Assembly: GCF_017876155.1 (NCBI RefSeq)
Contig: NZ_JAGINP010000004.1
Location: forward strand, 309,085 to 373,084
Direction: 5' to 3'
DNA from: Azospirillum rugosum
GTDB lineage: Bacteria; Pseudomonadota; Alphaproteobacteria; Azospirillales; Azospirillaceae
Length of the DNA: 64,000 nt
This document shows positions 17,656-26,290 of this stretch, piece by piece. The translations under genes and the position numbers were made by a program. How positions within the stretch are numbered: position 1 is the stretch's first letter; each line of letters begins with the position of its first letter. Under the pieces are notes generated by a model that saw only the letters and a program-made list of their open reading frames with translations, was not told the DNA's origin and did not search any database.

Positions 17656-19233
17656 TTACATGCGTGACATCTTGGCACGGCGGCGCTGCACCGATGACGG
17701 GATTCGCATCGCTTCACGATACTTCGCGACGGTCCGTCGCGCAATGTCGATCCCTTCACCCCTAAGGATCTCGACAATTTTGTCGTCGGACAGCACGTCG
17801 TCCGGCTTCTCCGCGTCGATCATGGTCTTAATGCGGTGCCGGACCGCTTCTGCGGAATGGGCGGCCTGGCCGTCGGCACCCTGGATGGCGGAGGTGAAGA
17901 AGTATTTCAGCTCGAACACGCCGCGCGGGGTCGCCATGAACTTGTTGGTGGTGACTCGGCTGACCGTGCTCTCGTGCATGCCGATGGCTTCCGCGATGTC
18001 GCGAAGGATCAGCGGCTTAAGATGAGAGACACCATGAATGAAGAAAGCGTCCTGTTGCCGGATGATCTCGCTGGCGACCTTCAAAATGGTGGTGGCTCGC
18101 TGGTGCAGCGACTTCACCAGCCAATTCGCGGACTGGAACCGCTCGGTGATGTACTCCTTGTCGGCCTTGTTGCGGGCCGTTCCGGAGATGCGTGCGAAGT
18201 AGCGGTGGTTGACCAGCACCCGCGGCAAAGTGTCCGGGTTCAGGTCGATCAGCCAGCCGCCGCCGGGGTTGGCGCGCATCAGGATGTCCGGCGTGACCAG
18301 CTGCGCCGGCGTGTGGTCGAAGCAGAGCGCCGGCTTGGGGTTCAGCTTGCGGATCTCGGCGACCATGTCGCCGATGTCCTCGGCGTCCACGCCACAGACC
18401 TTCATCAGCGCCGGCAGGTTGCGCGCGGCCAGAAGCTCCAGGTTGTCGAGCAGGGCCGCCATGGCCGGGTCGAACCGGTTCTTCTCGCGCAGCTGGATGG
18501 CCAGGCATTCCTTCAGGGACCGCGCGAAGATGCCCGGCGGGTCGAAGCGCTGGCAGGCGGCCAGCACCCGTTCCACCCGCTCCGGCTCGCAGCCGAGCTG
18601 CCCGGCGAGCGCCTCCACCTCCAACCCGGTGATCCAGCCCGCCTCGTCCAGCATGTCGATCAGCGCCAGGCCGATCAGCTGGTCGCCGTGGTCCGGCAGG
18701 TCGATCTTCAGCTGTTCGGTCAGATGGTCGCGCAGGCTGACCTGGCCGGTCAGCGTCGCTTCCAGGTTGCTGTCGTCATCCTCGAAGCCGCCGCGCCCGC
18801 CACGCTCCTGCCAGGAGCCGTAGACGTCGCTCGATCCGTCCGTTCCGTCGGAAAAGCGGTCGTCGGCGTAGACATTCTCGAAATCGGTGTCGAGCGGCGC
18901 GTCGGAGGAGGAGCCCATCGTCTCCGACGAGGTCATCTCCACCGTGTCGCGGGTCCGTCCTTCGAAGGACGGCGGCGGCTCTTCCGGACCCGACAGGTCG
19001 GCCATGCCCGGTTCCACCGCGCCGTTCGCGTTCCCGCCGTCACCGGCGGAGTCGCCCCCGGAATCACCGGGGCCGCCATCGCGCTCCAGGAGGGGATTCT
19101 GCTCGATCTCCCGGTCCACGAAATCCGACAACTCGATGTTCGACAGCTGCAGCAGCTTGATCGCCTGCTGCAGCTGCGGGGTCATCACCAGGGACTGTGT
19201 TTGGCGTAGATCGAGTCGTTGGCTGAGCGCCAT
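17656..19233 (-). CDS. rpoN: RNA polymerase sigma-54 factor
   Basis: A 525-residue sigma-54. The Gln- and Leu-rich activator-interacting region at the start (MALSQRLDLRQTQSLVMTPQ, LQQAIKLLQLSNIELSDFV) is followed by an acidic variable region, the core-binding and DNA-binding domains, and the RpoN box ARRTVAKYRE near the C-terminus. It recognises -24/-12 promoters and needs NtrC-type ATPase activators; one such activator and a matching promoter occur at 49.6-52.7 kb in this window. The start at 19233 is the family start; the lptB stop lies 16 bases upstream. Confidence 0.97.
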   Translation of the reverse strand: MALSQRLDLRQTQSLVMTPQLQQAIKLLQLSNIELSDFVDREIEQNPLLERDGGPGDSGGDSAGDGGNANGAVEPGMADLSGPEEPPPSFEGRTRDTVEMTSSETMGSSSDAPLDTDFENVYADDRFSDGTDGSSDVYGSWQERGGRGGFEDDDSNLEATLTGQVSLRDHLTEQLKIDLPDHGDQLIGLALIDMLDEAGWITGLEVEALAGQLGCEPERVERVLAACQRFDPPGIFARSLKECLAIQLREKNRFDPAMAALLDNLELLAARNLPALMKVCGVDAEDIGDMVAEIRKLNPKPALCFDHTPAQLVTPDILMRANPGGGWLIDLNPDTLPRVLVNHRYFARISGTARNKADKEYITERFQSANWLVKSLHQRATTILKVASEIIRQQDAFFIHGVSHLKPLILRDIAEAIGMHESTVSRVTTNKFMATPRGVFELKYFFTSAIQGADGQAAHSAEAVRHRIKTMIDAEKPDDVLSDDKIVEILRGEGIDIARRTVAKYREAMRIPSSVQRRRAKMSRM

Positions 19234-19249
19234 GGGCAGGGAGACCAGG

Positions 19250-20065
19250 CTAGAGGCTGAACCGGTCGCCGAGGTAGACGCGCCGCACATCCTGGTGCGC
19301 GACGATCTCCGACGGCTCTCCCTCCATTAGTACCACACCATCGTGCAAGATGTATGCCCGATCGACGAGGTCCAGCGTTTCGCGCACGTTGTGGTCCGTG
19401 ATCAGCACCCCGATGCCGCGGTCGCGCAGATGGCTGACCAGTTCGCGGATGTCGTTCACGGCGATCGGGTCGATACCGGCCAGCGGTTCGTCCAGCAGGA
19501 TGAAGTGCGGCTGCGAGGCCAGCGCGCGGGCGATCTCCACGCGGCGCCGCTCGCCGCCGGACAGGGCCAGAGCGGGGGCGCGCCGCAGATGGGTGATGGA
19601 GAATTCGGCCAGAAGCTCGTCCAGCATCGCCTCGCGGGCGTCGCGGTTCGTCTCCACCACCTCCAGCACGGCGCGGATGTTGTTCTCCACCGACATGCCG
19701 CGGAAGATCGACGCCTCCTGCGGCAGGTAGCCGATGCCGAGCCGCGCCCGCCGGTACATGGGGAGCGCCGTGATGTCCTGCCCGTCGAGCAGGATGGTGC
19801 CCGAGTCGGCCGCGATCAGGCCGGTAATCATGTAGAAGCACGTGGTCTTGCCGGCGCCGTTGGGGCCCAGCAGGCCAACGGCCTCGCCCCGCTGCACCGT
19901 CACGGTCACGTCGCGGACGACGGGGCGCTTCTTGTAGGACTTGCCCAGATGCAAGGCGACGAGCCCTTCGGACGGCAGGTCCGCACCCAGCGCGGATCCC
20001 GCCGCCGGGTCCGGCCTTGCGGCCCGGTGGTCGTCGAGGTCCCGGTCTTCGATATCCATGGTCAT
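19250..20065 (-). CDS. lptB: LPS export ABC transporter ATPase LptB
   Basis: A 271-residue ABC ATPase that powers lipopolysaccharide extraction by LptFG. Walker A GPNGAGKTT, signature LSGGERRR, Walker B FILLDEP and the switch H in ITDHNVRETL are present, and YLPQEASIFRGMSVENNI is LptB-specific. An unusual 35-residue acidic N-terminal extension precedes the canonical start at LVALHLGKSYKKRPV. The gene order lptC-lptA-lptB-rpoN is standard. Confidence 0.95.
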   Translation of the reverse strand: MTMDIEDRDLDDHRAARPDPAAGSALGADLPSEGLVALHLGKSYKKRPVVRDVTVTVQRGEAVGLLGPNGAGKTTCFYMITGLIAADSGTILLDGQDITALPMYRRARLGIGYLPQEASIFRGMSVENNIRAVLEVVETNRDAREAMLDELLAEFSITHLRRAPALALSGGERRRVEIARALASQPHFILLDEPLAGIDPIAVNDIRELVSHLRDRGIGVLITDHNVRETLDLVDRAYILHDGVVLMEGEPSEIVAHQDVRRVYLGDRFSL

Positions 20066-20113
20066 CGTGTTGGGGTCATCGTGTTGGCTGCCGGGCGGTT
20101 GGGGCTGAAGCCG

Positions 20114-21037
20114 TCAGGGTTTGGAGGATTTGGCCGGCTTGGCGCCCGGCTTGCCGGAGGCCGGGGCGCCGGGAGTGCCGGGCTCCTGGCCGGGAACCAG
20201 CAGGCCCATCACCCGCCCGCCGGTGGCGGGGCCGGCGATGACCCGGTTGACCTTGGTCCTGGTGTTCATCTCGGCGGCTTCGCCGTTCAGCTGGTTGTCG
20301 TTGCGGGTGATCTTGACGTTGCCGAGAAGCACCGCCGTCTCGTCCGCGACCGAATAGACCAGCTTGTCCGACAGGGCGACGTCGGTGGTCGTCGTGACGA
20401 CCACGTTGCCGGACCCGTCGATCCTCTCCATCTGGGTGGTGCCGTCCGGCATCTTCTTGAATTGGCCGATCAGCACGTCGGCGCGCAGCCGGTCGCCGTT
20501 GGACTGGCGCACGGCCAGCGCGTCGCCGCGCGCCACCGCCATGTCCTTGGCCTCGTAATATTCCAGCGTGTCGCGGGCGGTGACCACGTCGGTGCGCGTG
20601 ACCAGCTTCAGGTTGTTGCCGGTCACCACCGCCACCTGCTTGTCCACGTCGTAGACGCCGCGTTCGCCGAACACCGTCTGCGACGGGCTGACGATGCGCA
20701 CGTTGCCCTCGGCGACGAGTTGGAACACCTCGTTGCCCTTGCCGGGGACCTCGCGGTAATAGGCGGTCAGGACGTCGGCGTAGACCGTGCTGTCGTTGCG
20801 CTTGGCCGAGGCGTTGCCGCGCGCGACGTAGGCGCGGACATCCTGGTGCCATTCGATCGCCTGGTCGGCGTTGACCTCGACCGGGTTGGGCCCGCCGCCC
20901 AGGCCGGGCATCCCCTGCGCCTGGGCGGGGGCGGACGACAGCGCCAGAAGGCCGGCCAGCGCGAGGCCGGCCGCTCCCGCCGCGACATTGCTCGCGAACC
21001 TGCTCACGAACTGGGCCGCAAAGGTGGCTGCACTCAC
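20114..21037 (-). CDS. lptA: LPS transport periplasmic protein LptA (OstA)
   Basis: A 307-residue periplasmic bridge protein. A signal peptide (AAGAAGLALAGLLALSSAPAQA) is followed by a beta-jellyroll OstA domain with repeated strands such as EWHQDVRAYVARGNASAKRN and RGVYDVDKQVAVVTGNNLKL. The Lys/Pro-rich tail is disordered. The start overlaps the lptC stop by 4 bases (ATGA), so the two are translationally coupled. LptA polymerises to carry LPS across the periplasm. Confidence 0.93.
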   Translation of the reverse strand: MSAATFAAQFVSRFASNVAAGAAGLALAGLLALSSAPAQAQGMPGLGGGPNPVEVNADQAIEWHQDVRAYVARGNASAKRNDSTVYADVLTAYYREVPGKGNEVFQLVAEGNVRIVSPSQTVFGERGVYDVDKQVAVVTGNNLKLVTRTDVVTARDTLEYYEAKDMAVARGDALAVRQSNGDRLRADVLIGQFKKMPDGTTQMERIDGSGNVVVTTTTDVALSDKLVYSVADETAVLLGNVKITRNDNQLNGEAAEMNTRTKVNRVIAGPATGGRVMGLLVPGQEPGTPGAPASGKPGAKPAKSSKP

Positions 21038-21879
21038 CGCTTCTTTCCTCCCCCCGGGCGCTCGGCGGCCTGGACGTCGGCCTTGGATTGGTTCAGGAAG
21101 ACCATCGTCTTGCCGCGGTCGGACAGGCGGAAGCCCTCGGCGTTGATCACGCCCTGCGGTCCCTGGCCGACCACATGGACGTCGCCCCAGGCCGTGCCCT
21201 TGCGGACGTCGGACTCGGCCTCTTCCGTGGTGAACTCGTTGCCGTCGTCGCGCAGCACGCGGACGTTGCTGCGCATCTTCAGGATGCCGGTGCTCTGATC
21301 GTACCAGCCCTTGTCGGACCGGATGTTGACCCAGGCGCCGTCGTTCTGGGTCATCTCCATCTCCGGCTGGTCCAGCACCACGATGTCCGGCTGGTCGGCC
21401 AGCTTGTCCGCCTTCACCGCGGTCAGGGAGAAGGGCTGGTTCTGCTCGTCCTTGCTCAGGTAGCGCGGCTTGATCATCTCCGTCTGGCCCTTGTCGGCCG
21501 CAATCTTCGGAGTCGGCAGCTCGGTCAGCGACGGCCAGGCCGCGATCAGCGCCAGCACGGCGAGCGCCACGGCCGGCAGGACGTACTTCATTCCGGTGAC
21601 GAAACGGCTGTACAGCCGGCTGACCGGGCGGATGACGCGGCGCTGGTGGGCGCGACCGCCCGACGGATCGGCGCGCAGCGGAATGGACGATTCCCCGTCC
21701 GCGGCCCCCGTTCGACCGATCCGGTGCCGGCCATCCGCACGAAGGTCGCCCGTCCGAAGTTCGCCCGTACGAAGATTGTTGGCGCGCAGGTCGTCCGCGC
21801 TCATGGGTCCGCCTTCATTCGGGCCACGCTCCCCGCGGCGACGTTCGATCAGGCCGCCGTCCTTCAAGTCGCTGTCCAT
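21034..21879 (-). CDS. lptC: LPS export protein LptC
   Basis: A bitopic LptC protein of about 281 residues. A single transmembrane helix (YVLPAVALAVLALIAAWPSL) is followed by the periplasmic jellyroll (KPRYLSKDEQNQPFSLTAVK through GFRLSDRGKTMVFLNQ). LptC passes LPS from LptBFG to LptA. The N-terminal 95 cytoplasmic residues are unusual: they include LRANNLRTGELRTGDLRADG, a short run of five-residue repeats encoded by near-15-base DNA repeats. The start is therefore uncertain; ATG 21879 is the longest plausible one and the shared core begins near the helix. Confidence 0.9.
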   Translation of the reverse strand: MDSDLKDGGLIERRRGERGPNEGGPMSADDLRANNLRTGELRTGDLRADGRHRIGRTGAADGESSIPLRADPSGGRAHQRRVIRPVSRLYSRFVTGMKYVLPAVALAVLALIAAWPSLTELPTPKIAADKGQTEMIKPRYLSKDEQNQPFSLTAVKADKLADQPDIVVLDQPEMEMTQNDGAWVNIRSDKGWYDQSTGILKMRSNVRVLRDDGNEFTTEEAESDVRKGTAWGDVHVVGQGPQGVINAEGFRLSDRGKTMVFLNQSKADVQAAERPGGGKKR

Positions 21880-21904
21880 CAGGCCACCTTCCACCGGCCG
21901 CCGC

Positions 21905-22921
21905 TCACGCCGCCCCGGCGCGCAGGCAGTCGTGGATGTGCACGACGCCAAGCGGCCGGTCGGCCTCGATCACGAACAGGCTGGTGATCTGTTTCTCGTT
22001 CATCTCCCGCAGGGCTTCCACGACCAACGCCTTGGGACGGATCGTCTTCGGCCGGGGCGACAGGATGCTGTCCGCCCGCTCCGCCAGCAATTCGGGCTTC
22101 AGGTGGCGGCGCAGGTCGCCGTCGGTGATGACGCCGACCAGCACGCCCGCATCGTCGAGCACGCCGACGCAGCCGAGCCGCTTGGCCGTCATCTCCAGGA
22201 TCACGTCCGACAGCGGAGTGTCCAGCCCGCACAGGGGCATGTCGTCGCCCTTGTGCATGACGTCGGTGACCTTCAGCAGCGCCCGGCCCAGCTGGCCGCC
22301 GGGATGCAGCTCCTTGAAGTCGGACGCGGTGAAGCCCCGACGTTCCAACAGCGCCACGGCCAGGGCGTCACCCAAGGCCAGCATCATGGTGGTCGACGTG
22401 GTGGGGGCGAGGCCCAGCGGGCAGGCTTCCGGCGCCGACGGCAGGACCAGCGCCACGTCCGACTGTTCGGCGAGCGAGGAGCCGGCGCGCCGGGTGATGC
22501 CGATCAGCGGGATCGCGAAGCGCCGGGTGTAGGCGATGACGTCCGACAGCTCGTGCGTCTCGCCGGAGTTGGACAGCGCGATCACCGCGTCCTCGCGCGC
22601 GATCATGCCGAGGTCGCCGTGGCTGGCCTCCCCCGGATGGACGAAGAGGGCCGGCGTGCCGGTGGAGGCCAGGGTCGCCGCGATCTTCCGCGCGACATGG
22701 CCGGACTTGCCCATGCCCGTCACCACGACGCGGCCGGCGATGCCGGCCAGCGTGTCGAGCGCGCGGGTGAAGGCGCCGTCCAGGCTGGCGGCCAGCGCGG
22801 TGAGCGCGTTGGCCTCCATGCGCAGCACCCGCATGGCGCTGGCGATGTCGCGGTCGGGCACGGCCGTGGCGAGCGTCTCGTCCTGCTCCCCGGCGGCCGG
22901 GCAATCGATCAGGCTGGTCAA
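21905..22921 (-). CDS. kdsD: Arabinose-5-phosphate isomerase KdsD (KpsF/GutQ family)
   Basis: A 338-residue enzyme that interconverts ribulose-5-P and arabinose-5-P, the first step to KDO of LPS. The N-terminal SIS domain (RVVVTGMGKSGHVARKIAAT, HGDLGMIAREDAVIALSNSG) is followed by two CBS domains (VTDVMHKGDDMPLCGLDTPL and GVLVGVITDGDLRRHL). It heads the kdsD-lptC-lptA-lptB-rpoN cluster. Confidence 0.94.
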   Translation of the reverse strand: MTSLIDCPAAGEQDETLATAVPDRDIASAMRVLRMEANALTALAASLDGAFTRALDTLAGIAGRVVVTGMGKSGHVARKIAATLASTGTPALFVHPGEASHGDLGMIAREDAVIALSNSGETHELSDVIAYTRRFAIPLIGITRRAGSSLAEQSDVALVLPSAPEACPLGLAPTTSTTMMLALGDALAVALLERRGFTASDFKELHPGGQLGRALLKVTDVMHKGDDMPLCGLDTPLSDVILEMTAKRLGCVGVLDDAGVLVGVITDGDLRRHLKPELLAERADSILSPRPKTIRPKALVVEALREMNEKQITSLFVIEADRPLGVVHIHDCLRAGAA

Positions 22922-23111
22922 GGCGAAGTTGCCTCTTCAGTTGGGCCCCGCGGGCCGATAACGCACCCCGGGCAAACACAGGTACACCGACAAACCCCGG
23001 GTTGGGCATACGCACCAACGGGCGGGATCGCGCCCCGGCAGTATGCCCACCGTTGCGCCGCCGGTCAAATCAACGCCCGGATGAACGGTCCTATTCCAAC
23101 CCGATTGGCGC

Positions 23112-23753
23112 TCAGTGCGCCAAAATGTCCGGCTGGTCCCAGCCGCCCAGGTCGAGGGCGCCGCGCGCCGGCAGGAAGTCGAAGCAGGCCTTGGCCAGGT
23201 GGGTCCGTCCTTCGCGGGCCAGCATGACGTCCAGCTTGTCCTTCAGGTCGTGCAGGTGCAGCACGTCGGACGCGGCGTACTTCATCTGCTCCGGCGTCAG
23301 TTCGTCCGCACCCCAGTCGGAGGACTGCTGCTGCTTGGACAGCTCCACGCCCAGCAGGTCCTTCACCAGATCCTTCAGGCCGTGCTTGTCGGTGAAGGTG
23401 CGCACCAGCTTGGACGCGACCTTGGTGCAATAGACCGGCTGGCAGACCACGCCGAGATAGGCCTGCATGATCGCGACGTCGAAGCGGGCGAAGTGGAAGA
23501 GCTTGGTGACCTCCGGGTCGGTCAGCAGCCGCTTCAGGTTCGGCGCGTCGTAGCGCCCCCTTTGGAATTGGTCCTGGCGGAACTGGACGAGGTGCACCGT
23601 GCCGTCGCCGGGCGACAGCTGGACCAAGCACAGCCGGTCGCGGTGGGGGTTCAGCCCCATGGTTTCGGTGTCGATCGCGACGGCGCCGTCGCGGGCCATG
23701 GCTTTCAGGTCGAGACCGTCCGGCAGGTCGCCGTCATGTAGATCGATGGGCAT
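23112..23753 (-). CDS. RNase D-like 3'-5' exonuclease
   Basis: A 213-residue single-domain DEDDy exonuclease, about half the length of classical RNase D because it lacks the HRDC domains. Exo I VAIDTETMGL (D and E), the NLKRLLTDPEVTKLFHFARF Exo II region and Exo III KYAASDVLHLHDL (Y and D) supply the metal ligands. Short alphaproteobacterial forms like this act on structured RNA 3' ends. The start MPIDLHDGDL at 23753 is chosen as the first residue of the family alignment. The 3' end of tRNA-Leu lies about 125 bases upstream on the same strand. Confidence 0.87.
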   Translation of the reverse strand: MPIDLHDGDLPDGLDLKAMARDGAVAIDTETMGLNPHRDRLCLVQLSPGDGTVHLVQFRQDQFQRGRYDAPNLKRLLTDPEVTKLFHFARFDVAIMQAYLGVVCQPVYCTKVASKLVRTFTDKHGLKDLVKDLLGVELSKQQQSSDWGADELTPEQMKYAASDVLHLHDLKDKLDVMLAREGRTHLAKACFDFLPARGALDLGGWDQPDILAH

Positions 23754-23878
23754 CGGGTGGCTTCCCGCGTTGGAGGACGGCCCCCGGCCATGGACCCCAG
23801 AAACGACGAACGCCGCTCTGCTTCCTTCCCGTCCCCCGGAAGGGGAGGTCCGTAGCATGCGGCGCAGCCGGGTAGATT

Positions 23879-23965
23879 TGGTGCCCAGGAGAAGACTCGA
23901 ACTTCCACGACATTTCTGCCACAGGTACCTGAAACCTGCGCGTCTACCAATTCCGCCACCTGGGC
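23879..23965 (-). tRNA. tRNA-Leu (CAG anticodon)
   Basis: An 87-base tRNA with the 3' ACCA encoded in the DNA. The acceptor stem GCCCAGG pairs with CCTGGGC, the D-arm contains GGTAGACGC, and the anticodon stem CAGGT/ACCTG encloses the loop TTCAGGT (anticodon CAG). A long variable arm typical of tRNA-Leu and a GTTCGAG T-loop follow. Confidence 0.95.
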
Positions 23966-23980
23966 TCGGTGTGGGCCGCT

Positions 23981-24009
23981 TATGTAGCCGGACGGCGGAT
24001 CCCCGTCAA
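23981..24009 (-). promoter_or_regulatory. Sigma-70-type promoter of tRNA-Leu
   Basis: On the minus strand TTGACG is followed after 17 bases by TACATA; the start point would lie about 10 bases before the mature tRNA 5' end. Confidence 0.75.
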
Positions 24010-24224
24010 CAGCTTTTTTTCACTTTTTGCGCGGAGCCCGCGGACGTTCCCCTCCCCCGCCCGCTTCGCCGCGATTTGGGCCGGGACCCGCGCGGCGGGC
24101 CTAGCCTCGCCGGGGAGTTTTCTCTATAAGCATCCTCCGATCCGCCGGCCTCGCCCTGGCCCGGCCGCTGCCGGATCGCTGGATTTCGGGGAATGTGCGG
24201 GCCCAACGGCACGGGAGAAGGTCG

Positions 24225-25223
24225 ATGTCCTATCGCAATGAAGTGGTCACGGTGTTCGGCGGTTCGGGCTTCATCGGCCGCCATCTGATCCGCCGCCTCG
24301 CCAAGTCGGGCGCCATCGTGCGCGTCGTGTCGCGCCACCCGAACCAGGCGAATTTCCTGAAGACGGCCGGTTCGGTCGGGCAGATCGTCCCGATGGCCGC
24401 CGACGTCACCGACGACCAGTCGGTCGCGCGCGCCATCCAGGGCAGCGACACGGTGATCAACCTGATCGGCGCCCTGTACGAGACGGCGCCCTGGAGCTTC
24501 CAGACCGTCCATGTCGACGCCCCGACGCGCATCGCCCGCATCGCGGCGGCCAACGGCGTGCGCAAGCTCGTCCACGTCTCGGCCATCGGCGCCGACACCC
24601 GCTCCGCCTCCGCCTACGCGCGGTCGAAGGCGGCCGGCGAGCAGGCGGTGCTCCAGGCTTTCCCCGGCGCGACGATCATCCGCCCCAGCATCGTCTTCGG
24701 GCCGGAGGACGCCTTCTTCAACAAGTTCGCGTCGATGGCCCAGATCGCCCCGGCGCTGCCGCTAATCGGCGGTTCCACGAAGTTCCAGCCGGTCTATGTC
24801 GGCGATCTGGCCGACGCCATCACCGCCGCCGTCCACCAGGACAGCGCGGCCGGCAAGACCTTCGAGCTGGGCGGCCCGCGCGTCTACACCTTCAAGGAAC
24901 TGATGGAGCTGATGCTCCACGAGATCCGCCGCAAGCACCGCCTGCTGGTTCCGGTGCCCTTCAACATCGCGGAAAAGCTGGGCGCCTTCTGCGAGAAAAT
25001 CCCGCTGATCGCCCCGCCGCTGACCCGCGACCAGGTGGAGCTTCTGAAGACGGACAACGTGGCGTCGCCCTCGACCCCGGGCTTCAAGGAGCTGGGCATG
25101 ACCGAGCTGGCGAGCTGCGAGGTGATCCTGCCGACCTACCTGTCGCGCTTCATCGTCGGCGGCCGCAACGCCACGCTGACCCGCGATGTGGGCAAGTTCA
25201 ACAAGTACCCGAGCGCGCGCTGA
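24225..25223 (+). CDS. NDUFA9-like NAD(P)-binding protein (complex I-associated)
   Basis: A 332-residue atypical short-chain dehydrogenase. The Rossmann motif VTVFGGSGFIGRHLIRRLAK is at the start, with LIGALYETAPWSFQTVHVDA, VHVSAIGADTRSASAYARSK and FELGGPRVYTFKELMELML further on. This is the pattern of the NDUFA9/39-kDa subunit family of complex I accessory proteins, in which NADPH binding is structural. A GAGAAGG ribosome-binding site precedes the ATG at 24225. A strong terminator follows. Its exact role in this organism is not shown. Confidence 0.85.
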   Translation: MSYRNEVVTVFGGSGFIGRHLIRRLAKSGAIVRVVSRHPNQANFLKTAGSVGQIVPMAADVTDDQSVARAIQGSDTVINLIGALYETAPWSFQTVHVDAPTRIARIAAANGVRKLVHVSAIGADTRSASAYARSKAAGEQAVLQAFPGATIIRPSIVFGPEDAFFNKFASMAQIAPALPLIGGSTKFQPVYVGDLADAITAAVHQDSAAGKTFELGGPRVYTFKELMELMLHEIRRKHRLLVPVPFNIAEKLGAFCEKIPLIAPPLTRDQVELLKTDNVASPSTPGFKELGMTELASCEVILPTYLSRFIVGGRNATLTRDVGKFNKYPSAR

Positions 25224-25259
25224 CGCCATCTGCCACAGCGCGGCAGGCCCATGAAAGCG

Positions 25260-25289
25260 AAAAGCCCCGGCGGAACGGCCGGGGCTTTT
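25260..25289 (+). terminator. Rho-independent terminator
   Basis: AAAAGCCCCGGC-loop(6)-GCCGGGGCTTTT, a perfect 12-base stem ending in a T-tract, 36 bases after the NDUFA9-like gene. Confidence 0.93.
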
Positions 25290-25423
25290 ACGTGAGCAGG
25301 CGAGTTTTACAGAACATAGACACCGTTGTGTTTGTTCATCGGTCCAGATCGAGGCCGACCCATCACAAGTCCCTCAACAATGGACAATGAATTCCGGATG
25401 TGTGGTGTCCGGATTGCGCCAAG

Positions 25424-25846
25424 TCATTCACAAGCCGCCACAATGTAATAGTAGACACGGACGGCAATCTCACCGGCCAGACTCCCTATCATAAGATAGA
25501 GAAGCAGCGTCTTAAAGGCTGCGGTCGTCAGGACCTGCTCGCGGAGCACCTTCAGAAAGCGTTCCCCCCATTCAGTTCCCTTGAGAATCTCCGCAACAAA
25601 GCGGCCCCGTGAGGTGACGTACAGAAGCACGAAGAGAGTGCTCAATGCCGCGAAGCCATAGACGATCCGCGCACCGATTTGAACCAGAGATTGGGTGTTT
25701 ATAGTTTCCTGTGCTCGATACTCCAGGTAGGGGGCTGCGATGATTTCTGCAGTGGTAGCACCAGCAATTCCAAAGCTGCACACGTAGAAACCGAGAGAAA
25801 AGAGCACTATACTCAGACTACCACGCCATCGTATGCAATACTCCAT
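25424..25846 (-). CDS. Small three-helix membrane protein, unknown function
   Basis: A 140-residue protein I do not recognise. Three hydrophobic helices can be seen: LSIVLFSLGFYVCSFGIAGA near the start, IVYGFAALSTLFVLLYVT in the middle and FKTLLLYLMIGSLAGEIAV near the end. The soluble loop between the last two is basic (SRGRFVAEILKGTEWGERF). The ATG at 25846 is chosen because GGGAG sits 8 bases upstream; an in-frame GTG lies three codons earlier. Base composition is clearly lower in G+C than the surroundings, as is the flanking intergenic DNA, suggesting recent acquisition. An AGGCG-GTTA-CGCCT dyad lies about 30-45 bases upstream of the start. Confidence 0.6.
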   Translation of the reverse strand: MEYCIRWRGSLSIVLFSLGFYVCSFGIAGATTAEIIAAPYLEYRAQETINTQSLVQIGARIVYGFAALSTLFVLLYVTSRGRFVAEILKGTEWGERFLKVLREQVLTTAAFKTLLLYLMIGSLAGEIAVRVYYYIVAACE

Positions 25847-25855
25847 GCCAATCAC

Positions 25856-26290
25856 TCCCGTACACGAAGGATCGAAAGCAGGCGTAACCGCCTACTTCGT
25901 CTAAAATGACATACATGTTTTAATGTTCAATCCGGACGTGGCAGATCCCAATATGCATCTTCACTGACCCAGCAGCGCTGATGTGGATTAGTATCTTTGG
26001 AAACCACTTCAATCTGTTTATATGCCCTTGAAACGTTGGGGAAATTCCCTCCGCGCGCGGCGTTCCCCCGGGACGCGGGAGCGTTCTTTCGAACTCATCC
26101 TGTACACTTTGTCGCAGCACCCCGCAGGCATCGGGCTCGGCTGACGCTTCGGCGCATGATCGTCCACGGCCCCCGATACGAAACCGCCGGCCATGGCAAG
26201 CCTTGAATTCCAACGGGCCAGCCCGCACCTAGCTTCATCCCACGCCCTCCCCGGGCGGTGGCAAGCGGCTGAAGCAGCGTGGGTTTTCCG
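25856..26290. other. Lower-GC intergenic stretch without a supported gene
   Basis: About 435 bases. The first half is AT-richer than the rest of the window; open frames here lack any recognisable motif or ribosome-binding site. I see no repeat, tRNA or transposon end. It may hold the promoters of the flanking divergent genes. Confidence 0.5.

Noticed and set aside
25920..26228. Minus-strand 102-codon frame in the low-GC gap
   Set aside because: No ribosome-binding site, no recognisable motif, and composition unlike a coding region.
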